Positions 6,356 to 11,693 of a DNA stretch of 11,693 nt are shown here, one piece after another (position 1 is the stretch's first letter; each line of letters starts with the position of its first letter). The position numbers and the translations under genes are program-made. The DNA is from Gemmataceae bacterium (lineage in GTDB: Bacteria > Planctomycetota > Planctomycetia > Gemmatales > Gemmataceae). The stretch is from NCBI GenBank assembly GCA_947490035.1, contig CANLGS010000050.1, positions 1 to 11,693 of the forward strand. The letters run 5' to 3'. Under the pieces are notes generated by a model. The model did not search any database. It saw only the letters and a list, made by a program, of their open reading frames with translations, and was not told where the DNA came from.

Positions 6356-7402
6356 TCAATCGGAGGGGATCACCTCACCACCAACGCGGGTGGTCATGGC
6401 CGCCATCACTTTCGTGGACAGCGATTCGCGAATGAACCGGACCGAGCCATCGCCGAACAGGTGCATTCCGCCGCCGGTGTGGAACGAGAAGTGTTCGTCG
6501 CGGTTGTTGCAGTTCATGAAGCACGGCCCGCCCCCGTCATTGCCATCCACCGTGGACCCGTCGATCCCGTAGTTCAGCCCGCGATCCGCCCACCCGGAGC
6601 TTCCTTGACGAGTTCGGTCGGCCCCCGAGGAGCTGGGTGAGCGGAGCTTCCCGCCGCGAACGTAGGAGTACGGCCGGCCCGCGTCCTCGGTGAAGAACAC
6701 GGTGTTCGATAGCCCGTCGGTGATCGAGGTGAAGGTGAACACGTTGTCTCGTTTGTCCCGGAACGTACCGCAGGACTCGAACACGCCGCGATACGGACCG
6801 CCGCCACCAATCACATCGACGGCGGGATTGTAGGGGTTCGACGGACCGTCTCCCGCGATGTAGTCGGCGAAGCCGGCGTCGGCCAGCGCGCGGCGGAACC
6901 CGCTCTGCGGGGCGTAGTCGCACGCTTCCGAGCGCCAGGTGGTTCCTTGAAATGTTCCGGTCGCGGTGCGGTCCGAGTTCGGGACCGACGGGCAGATGAA
7001 GACCTTGATCCTGGTGCTGACGGCCGCCTGGTTCGCCGGGTGCCGCCAGTCCAACTGCCAGTTGTACAACTTGTACACGTTGTCCTGCTCGATGTACGGC
7101 AGCAAGAACTGCATGCAGCCGTGAATCGGGCCGCCGGGGTTGCCGGCGGGGTTCACGTTCCACTTCGGGAAGCCGTACTCGTCGATCCCGGCCGGCGGAA
7201 TCCACCCGTTCGAGTCGTGGAACCCGTGGATGGCCAGCCCGAGCTGCTTGTTGTTGTTGGAACAGGACATGCGGGCCGCGGCCTCGCGGACCTTCTGCAC
7301 GGCGGGCAACAGCAGCCCGATCAGGATGGCGATGATCGCGATCACCACTAGCAGCTCGATGAGCGTGAACGCGGCCGACCGGACGCGTAACTTCGTGTTC
7401 AT
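6356..7402 (-). CDS. DUF1559 pilin-like protein with H-X9-DG motif
   Basis: A 348-aa member of the DUF1559 (SBP_bac_10) family, expanded in Planctomycetota and processed like type II/IV pseudopilins. The N-terminus has the class III prepilin signal. After basic [10 protein letters not shown] comes [19 protein letters not shown], with cleavage expected before Phe12 and Glu at mature position 5. The residue before the cut is Ala rather than the usual Gly. [20 protein letters not shown] then opens the DUF1559 domain, which runs to the end. The C-terminus carries the family H-X9-DG motif (His at about 308, DG at about 318-319) in [24 protein letters not shown] lies about 7 nt before the ATG. The gene follows the lipoprotein gene by 52 bp, probably in one transcript. 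The precise function of the family is not established; a structural surface role is likely. Confidence 0.93.
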   Translation of the reverse strand: MNTKLRVRSAAFTLIELLVVIAIIAILIGLLLPAVQKVREAAARMSCSNNNKQLGLAIHGFHDSNGWIPPAGIDEYGFPKWNVNPAGNPGGPIHGCMQFLLPYIEQDNVYKLYNWQLDWRHPANQAAVSTRIKVFICPSVPNSDRTATGTFQGTTWRSEACDYAPQSGFRRALADAGFADYIAGDGPSNPYNPAVDVIGGGGPYRGVFESCGTFRDKRDNVFTFTSITDGLSNTVFFTEDAGRPYSYVRGGKLRSPSSSGADRTRQGSSGWADRGLNYGIDGSTVDGNDGGGPCFMNCNNRDEHFSFHTGGGMHLFGDGSVRFIRESLSTKVMAAMTTRVGGEVIPSD

Positions 7403-7454
7403 GAGATACCCTCGGAATGGACAGAAGAGAACGAGACGGTTCGATTGCGGGCGA

Positions 7455-7958
7455 TCACTTGGATTTCAGGGCGAGGTCGAGTTGGTTTGGTCCATCGCGG
7501 ACCGTGAATGTCAACCCGGACGTTGTGGGATTGCCGTACTTGGCGGGGAAGCCGGAGTTGTTCATGGCCTTCACGGTCGCCGCGAATGTCTTCTCTTTAC
7601 CGCCGCCCTCGGCGTCCTCATCGTCCGACTCTCCCTTCATCCCGGTCTTGACTACCATGACCGCGTAGTCCCCGACTGGAGCGCCGTCGTTGCTGACGTA
7701 ACTGGACAGGGTGAACGTGCCGTCCGCTCCAGACTTCGCGGCCGGGCGGACCGTCATCTTGGCGTTCTTCACGTCTTCGCTTGTCGGCACCAGCCAGATT
7801 TCGGCATTCGCCAACGACTTCCCGTCTAGCGTGACCTTGCCGGTCACCGGTTGGGTGGACAACCGGCCGTCTTCCTTGCCGCAGCCCGCGAGTGCGCACG
7901 CCCCGAGCAGCGCCACGACCCAGCACGCGAGACCGCGCGACCGTCTTGAGTGGATCAC
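7455..7958 (-). CDS. Small lipoprotein with carboxypeptidase-regulatory-like domain
   Basis: I place the start at GTG 7958-7956. It has GGAG 6 nt upstream (7965-7968) and gives a compact lipoprotein signal. The protein is 167 aa. Residues 1-25 hold basic residues (HSRRSRG), a hydrophobic stretch and the lipobox L-A-G-C with Cys26 as the lipidation site. Residues about 38-165 are a transthyretin/carboxypeptidase-regulatory-like beta-sandwich, opening with [20 protein letters not shown] and continuing with [21 protein letters not shown]. Its Asp/Glu-rich loop [14 protein letters not shown] could bind cations. Such lipoproteins commonly sit beside DUF1559 genes in Planctomycetota; binding or structural support in the periplasm is a guess. 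The frame stays open far upstream, to 9089, but that extension overlaps other genes and the palindrome and is not credible. Confidence 0.88.
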   Translation of the reverse strand: MIHSRRSRGLACWVVALLGACALAGCGKEDGRLSTQPVTGKVTLDGKSLANAEIWLVPTSEDVKNAKMTVRPAAKSGADGTFTLSSYVSNDGAPVGDYAVMVVKTGMKGESDDEDAEGGGKEKTFAATVKAMNNSGFPAKYGNPTTSGLTFTVRDGPNQLDLALKSK

Positions 7959-8254
7959 GAATGACTCCGTAAACTGAGTTGTGGTTCCATGTCGGCCGCG
8001 AGCATTAAAGCTGATCGATATGAAGAAGCCGAGCGCGGGGCGGTGAGTTTCTCGCGCGCTCCCCGATATTCGGCGAACCTTCATCACAGCTACCGCGATC
8101 CCTCGCCCGCGTTGCGGAATTGAGACGGATGCGCGAAGATCTGGCGCTGGTTCCGCGCAGTAGACAGTTGGTACGCGGTTCGATCGCGAAGAGTGAACGG
8201 CAAGCGGCCGAGAGCGACCGCACGTCGCAAGGTGACGTGATGACTGATCCCGAT
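7959..8254. other. 296-bp intergenic region upstream of the lipoprotein operon
   Basis: No protein-like frame is visible. The region should contain the promoter for the lipoprotein-DUF1559-phosphoesterase transcript on the minus strand. A TTTAAT hexamer (minus strand, about 8003-8008) is a possible -10 element, without a convincing -35 element. A weak 6-bp hairpin CACGTC/GACGTG at 8221-8239 lies just behind the 88-aa gene and could end its transcript. Confidence 0.35.
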
Positions 8255-8521
8255 TTACTTCTTGTCCTTCTCCTCGCGGATGGCGCGGAAGGCGACGGCG
8301 CGGCGCACGGCCGGCGGTTGCGGTGCGTCCCTGCCCATCACCTCGTGCCACAACACGTAGTTCAACGCGAGGTCGTTGATCTTGTCGTACTCGCTGAAGT
8401 TCATCTTCTCCGAGAGTGTGGCCCCGAACACCGGCGCTGGTTCCTGTTTCGGAGCCGGCTTGTCGGCGGCGAAAGTGGCGATTGCGAGGATCGCGGCGAA
8501 CAGCGCGGGAGCGCGAAACAT
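8255..8521 (-). CDS. 88-aa secreted protein: signal peptide plus phosphoesterase tail module
   Basis: Residues 1-19 are a Sec signal peptide (MFRAPALFAAILAIATFAA). A Pro/Lys linker follows to about residue 38. Residues 40-80, MNFSEYDKINDLALNYVLWH then EVMGRDAPQPPAVRRAVAFR, match the extreme C-terminus of the 853-aa phosphoesterase fusion almost position by position. Nothing of the propeller or catalytic domain is present. A near-perfect Shine-Dalgarno GGAGGT sits 6 nt before the ATG, and the frame is intact with a normal stop, so the gene looks expressible. It could be a free-standing partner module that binds whatever the tail binds. It could also be the stable remains of a paralogue after a large internal deletion. 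It has no known function. Confidence 0.8.
   Translation of the reverse strand: MFRAPALFAAILAIATFAADKPAPKQEPAPVFGATLSEKMNFSEYDKINDLALNYVLWHEVMGRDAPQPPAVRRAVAFRAIREEKDKK
8286..8407. repeat. Tail-coding direct repeat, copy B (matches 3749-3870)
   Basis: This is the second copy of the 122-bp tail-coding repeat, inside the 88-aa gene. A 26-bp block about 10 bases from its low-coordinate end is identical in the two copies. The match is high enough to suggest duplication or gene conversion, not ancient shared ancestry. Confidence 0.75.
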
Positions 8522-8579
8522 GGCAGCACCTCCAGAATGGTGCGGTCACGATGCGGGCCGGACACGGAGAAGGCGAGTG

Positions 8580-8678
8580 ATACGGATCCCAGGAATTGAG
8601 TGCCTGCTTTATTGTGGTGCGGGCGTCCCGCCTGCACCACAACAATACAAGCCAGCACTCAATTCCTGGGATGCGTAT
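8580..8678. repeat. 99-bp imperfect palindrome, REP/MITE-like
   Basis: The outer arms ATACGGATCCCAGGAATTGA and its near-complement ending in GGGATGCGTAT pair with one mismatch over the first 21 bases. A middle section is imperfect. The inner arms GTGGTGC/GCACCAC enclose a GC-rich apex with CGGG-CGT-CCCG. No transposase is inside, so it would have to be mobilised in trans. It borders the broken PhoX-like gene on one side and the 88-aa gene (start 59 bp away) on the other. Translations through it give artefactual endings such as CGAGGTPAPQ. Confidence 0.7.
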
Positions 8679-9821
8679 GAGTAACGTGTGAAGAGTGGTT
8701 CGAGGACGCGACGGCCGGCGCTGTTCGTCAGCGCGACGGGCAACGACCCGTCGAGCGGGTGGGCCTGGGACGTGATCGCCACCGCCGGGTTCTTCTTCGC
8801 CGCGGCAGTCGCGTCGAACGTCAGCGGAACCCACTTCCCGGTCGCCAAGTTCGCGGCGTACAGCGTCCCGACCCCCAGCACCCTCCGCCGGTCCGCCCGC
8901 GACGCCTTCGAATTGTCCGGCTCGGCCGAGACGAACTTGTCCAGGTGCGGGTCGGGCGAGCCGCCGCCCAGGTACACCACGCGGCCGGTCGGCCCGACCC
9001 GCACGGCCGCGTTCTCGTGCTTGAACCGCCCCAGCGCGGTGTGCTTGACCGGCGGCAGGGCACCGAACGGATCGACCTCCACCACCCACCCGTACTTCCG
9101 CTCGTCGATCGCCAGCTTGGGATGTCGCCCCATCGGTAGCCGTCCTTCTCGGTGGTGTTGTAGTTGGGGTAGTTCTCCTCGCAGGAGAGCGCGGTGTGCC
9201 ACGGGGTCGCGCCGCCGGAGCAGTTGGCCAGCGTGCCGACCGCCGAACCGACGGCGGTCGCCGGGCCAGTGAGCGCCAGCTCCGGGTACGTGACGGTGAG
9301 ACGGCGGTTGAACTTCGAGCCCGCTACCGGCTTCCAAATCCCCTGATCCCGTCGGACGTGGAGTACACGCCCGCCCACCGACAGCTTCTCCCGACCGATC
9401 TGCACCGCAGTCTGCTTGCGGCCCGCCTTGGCATCGGCGGGCGAATACCCGCTCACCAACAGCGGGTTCGGGTACTCGTGGTTCACCCACAGCAGCCCCT
9501 CGCCGGCGTTCGTCCCGCCGGTCAAGGCGTCGATCGGAAAGTAGGCGATGAAGTCGTATCAGAACCGCTCCGGCGAGCCGTCCGGCGACTTCGAGCCGAG
9601 CGGGTCGTCCCACCGGGCGACGACGGTGTTCTTGAAGCCCTCCGGCAGCACCAGCTCATCCGCCGCGCTCGGGCGAATAGGCCGAAAGAACTTCGGGGCG
9701 GGCCCGCGCCGCCGGGGCGCCGGGAACGCCGGCGGCGCGGCCGAGGCGGCACCCGCAGCGACCAGGGCGGAGTAGTTGCCGATCCGAGATAGGTCAGGAG
9801 CTGACGGCGGGTGACGGGCAC
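8679..9821 (-). pseudogene. PhoX/DUF839-type phosphatase, multiply disrupted
   Basis: PhoX-like enzymes are exported, metal-dependent alkaline phosphatases. A GTG at 9821-9819 with GAGG 7 nt upstream starts VPVTRRQLLTYLGSAT, a twin-arginine signal. A frameshift near 9765-9778 moves to the frame reading ALVAAGAASAA, then ADELVLPEGFKNTVVARWDD. An in-frame TGA at 9561-9559 interrupts ERF*YDFIAYFPID. Homology continues through LLWVNHEYPNPLLV and ALSCEENYPNYNTTEKDGY. A one-base loss near 9117-9125 shifts to KLAIDERKYGWVVEVDPFG, then LGRFKHENAAVRVGPTGR and GTLYAANLATGKWVPLTFDA. The usual C-terminal part is missing and the frame runs into the palindrome at 8678. The start is 31 bp behind the TPR-membrane gene, so it was probably the last gene of that operon. 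Confidence 0.85.
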
Positions 9822-9852
9822 TGGGGATCCTCGTTCGATAGGGGTAGAAGCC

Positions 9853-11064
9853 TTACCGCGAGCGCCACGACATGCAGGCGTGGGTCGAGGTTTGGATCTG
9901 CCGGACCAATTGGTCGACCCGCTCCGCGTAGGCCACGGGGTCGAGGCGAGCCGCCTCGCGGAGGTGTTCGAGTGCGAGGCCGGGGCGCCCGCCGTCGTGG
10001 TAGTGCCGGCCGAGTTGGAAGTGGAAGTAGGCGGCGTGCGTGGGTAGTGCCTCAAGCCCGCGATTCAACGCGCTCTCCGCGTCCGCCGGTCGTCGGTCCG
10101 CGCGGGCGTTGAAGGCAAGCCCTTCGAGCGCGGTGAGGGCCCCGCCGCGCGCGGCCGGGTCCGTCGCGGCGCGCGGCAACAGTTTCTCCAACACCAGCGC
10201 GAACAGTTCGTCACTCTCGGCCCACCGCTCTTGATCGCGGTACACGGTGGCGAGAAGTAGCGCCGCGACGTCGTCGCCGGGCACAAGTGGTTGAAGCACG
10301 GCAGACGCTTCGCCGAGACGATCCAGTTGGATCATCAGCACCGCGCGGTTGAACCGGTCGACGGGCTTTGCGGTCGCGGGAAACGGTCGATCCCCTGCTT
10401 GCCGTAGTCTCAGGATTGTCGCCACGACATTCTTCCGCACTTCGGCTGGCAACTTCTTCCCAATCGGCCGATCGCTTCCAAGTTCCACCAGTCCCGTCAG
10501 CACCGCGTCGGCTCGCACGATCCGTTCGCGGTGCATGAGGTCGCGTGCATGTTCGGTGCGCGCGGCGACAACCGCGTCGGCGTAAAGACCGCACGGCAGC
10601 AGCGCCAACCCAACACCAAGCCCGAGCAGCACGCCGGGATTGCTAACTCTCGGCGTGCCGGTCACCGGTGGATCGGTTGCCCACACGCACCACGGCAGCA
10701 CAAGTGCGAACGCGAACGCCGTGCGAAGTACCAACAGCGGCACCGCGCCGAACTCACCCCCGCTGACGGTGTCACCGAGGGGCGGGCCAACGAGTGTCGC
10801 GAGACCGGCTATTCCCAACCCAATCGCGAGCCACAGGCCGCGAACCGCGTCGTTGATCGCTTCGATGGAACGCAACCAGCCCGTGACGATGAACCCCAGC
10901 GGCAACGCGGTGACGAGATGCGCGACGAGTACACGCGGCCACGCGAACGGAGCCGCCGACAGCCCCGCGGCAAGGCGCTCACTCGCGGCGGTGAAGTGCA
11001 ACAGCGCGGCGGGCACAACCACCGCGAGCGCGCACCCGATGAGCAATCGCGAGGTCGGATTCAC
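9853..11064 (-). CDS. Membrane protein with five TM helices and TPR-like C-terminal domain
   Basis: A 403-aa protein of unknown function. I choose GTG at 11064-11062, which overlaps the TGA of the upstream gene by four bases (GTGA) and so suggests translational coupling; the in-frame extension to 11436 overlaps that gene and is rejected. Hydrophobic segments lie at about residues 7-24, 45-63, 75-93, 108-129 and 144-168. Residues 170-403 are soluble and helix-rich. They contain pairs of helices of tetratricopeptide type, such as RFNRAVLMIQLDRLGEASAV, AESALNRGLEALPTHAAYFH and QLGRHYHDGGRPGLALEHLR. TPRs bind proteins, so a membrane-anchored scaffold is likely. The gene is followed after 31 bp by the PhoX-like pseudogene. 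Confidence 0.82.
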   Translation of the reverse strand: MNPTSRLLIGCALAVVVPAALLHFTAASERLAAGLSAAPFAWPRVLVAHLVTALPLGFIVTGWLRSIEAINDAVRGLWLAIGLGIAGLATLVGPPLGDTVSGGEFGAVPLLVLRTAFAFALVLPWCVWATDPPVTGTPRVSNPGVLLGLGVGLALLPCGLYADAVVAARTEHARDLMHRERIVRADAVLTGLVELGSDRPIGKKLPAEVRKNVVATILRLRQAGDRPFPATAKPVDRFNRAVLMIQLDRLGEASAVLQPLVPGDDVAALLLATVYRDQERWAESDELFALVLEKLLPRAATDPAARGGALTALEGLAFNARADRRPADAESALNRGLEALPTHAAYFHFQLGRHYHDGGRPGLALEHLREAARLDPVAYAERVDQLVRQIQTSTHACMSWRSR

Positions 11065-11693
11065 GAGTTCACCCCCAGCGCGGCCGCGGTTTCCGGCCGG
11101 CGCAGTTTCCAGATCATCCCGTCGAACGCGTAGTGAACGAACGCGGCCCACAGGTTCAGCCCTTGCCAGAGCACAACGAAACCGCTGTCCGTGCGCGACA
11201 TCAAGACACCGACCGAGCCGAGCGCGAGAACGTACCCGCCGAGGAAGATAAGCCAGAACCGAGCGAGCGTGCGGAACGGACCGGGGCTGCCGACCGCTTC
11301 GCGCCGCCGCGCGTAGTGGGTCACGATCGCGAGGTACTCGACCGCGTGGAACATCGACCCGGCCGCCGCGAACACCACCACAAAGTTCCAGCAACCGAAG
11401 CGCAGGCTGAGCACGAACCCGGTGTAGAGCGAGCACACGCTCGCAAGGTACGCGAGTTTCCCGACTCGCTCGCGTGTCGCTCCGATGAAGTTAGAAAGAA
11501 GCAGCGCGACCGGAATCACGAGCACCGCGAGGTCGATTCCGTGGAGCCACGAGAGGTACGACGCATCTGCTTCGAGCCACCCCGTCGCCCAGCCCGCGGC
11601 GCGGAGCGCGCCGTACGTCACGAACACGCGAAGGCCCCAGCGCTCGAGCGACTCGGACCCGCCGCCGACCTTGCGCGCGTACATCCGCAACAC
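11061..11693 (-). CDS. Polytopic membrane protein, 5' end beyond the window
   Basis: The last 210 residues before the stop at 11063-11061 are visible. The frame continues past the right edge; the GTG at 11693 may be an internal valine. Hydrophobic segments suggest about five or six helices, for example IDLAVLVIPVALLLSNFIGA and NFVVVFAAAGSM. Conserved-looking polar residues sit within or next to helices: H116, E119 and Y120 in FHAVEYLAIVTHYA, then H187, Y188, D191 and W195 in FVHYAFDGMIWKLR. The paired His/Glu and His/Asp clusters hint at metal binding or an integral-membrane enzyme, but I cannot assign a family. The gene is probably coupled to the downstream TPR-membrane gene through the four-base overlap. 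Confidence 0.78.
   Translation of the reverse strand: MLRMYARKVGGGSESLERWGLRVFVTYGALRAAGWATGWLEADASYLSWLHGIDLAVLVIPVALLLSNFIGATRERVGKLAYLASVCSLYTGFVLSLRFGCWNFVVVFAAAGSMFHAVEYLAIVTHYARRREAVGSPGPFRTLARFWLIFLGGYVLALGSVGVLMSRTDSGFVVLWQGLNLWAAFVHYAFDGMIWKLRRPETAAALGVNS

Noticed and set aside
7959..9089. Long in-frame upstream extension of the lipoprotein gene (544 codons in total)
   Set aside because: It runs antisense or out of frame through the 88-aa gene, the palindrome and the PhoX-like pseudogene. The lipobox and Shine-Dalgarno sequence place the start at 7958.
9559..9561. TGA in the PhoX-like gene read as selenocysteine
   Set aside because: The residue is not a known catalytic position, and two frameshifts plus a truncation already make the gene broken. 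A GGA-to-TGA change is simpler.
11065..11436. N-terminal extension of the TPR-membrane gene
   Set aside because: It lies wholly inside the upstream membrane gene in another frame and lacks protein-like composition. The GTGA overlap gives a better start.

Overview
The window looks like an accessory, partly decayed stretch of a GC-rich planctomycete chromosome, most likely Gemmataceae. The evidence is lineage-typical protein content: a DUF1559 pilin-like protein with a C-terminal H-X9-DG motif, a small Planctomycetota-style lipoprotein beside it, and a large secreted YncE beta-propeller/phosphoesterase fusion. The assignment comes from recognised families, not from a search.

Layout. Positions 1-872 (minus) hold the N-terminal two thirds of a tyrosine recombinase that runs off the left edge. 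About 120 bp upstream of its start is the 3' part of a tRNA-Val(CAC), from the anticodon loop to the discriminator base, with no 5' half; this reads as an attachment-site remnant. Three inverted repeats lie between the two. Positions 1039-1973 hold no intact gene, only palindromes, short tandem repeats and a possible decayed reading frame. Positions 1974-2760 (minus) encode the nucleotide-binding domain of an MsbA-type ABC exporter with no membrane domain. It abuts a 5'-truncated, frameshifted IS630-type transposase on the plus strand (2760-3451). Two palindromic structures follow.

Positions 3712-8521 are the healthy core. Four minus-strand genes are transcribed right to left: an 88-aa secreted protein, a lipoprotein with a regulatory-like beta-sandwich domain, the DUF1559 protein, and the 853-aa propeller/phosphoesterase. 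All carry export signals, so the cluster probably works at the cell envelope or in the periplasm. The 88-aa protein is essentially a signal peptide plus a copy of the C-terminal tail of the 853-aa enzyme, with high nucleotide identity, so the tail has been duplicated within the cluster.

Positions 8580-8678 are a long imperfect palindrome (REP/MITE-like). It forms the 3' border of a broken PhoX/DUF839 phosphatase gene (8679-9821) that carries two frameshifts, an in-frame stop and a missing C-terminal part. Upstream are a membrane protein with a TPR-like cytoplasmic or periplasmic tail (9853-11064) and the 3' part of a polytopic membrane protein (11061 to the edge). These two overlap by four bases and are probably translationally coupled.

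No CRISPR array, rRNA or intact tRNA was seen. The most interesting points are the tRNA-fragment/integrase geometry and the detached tail module.
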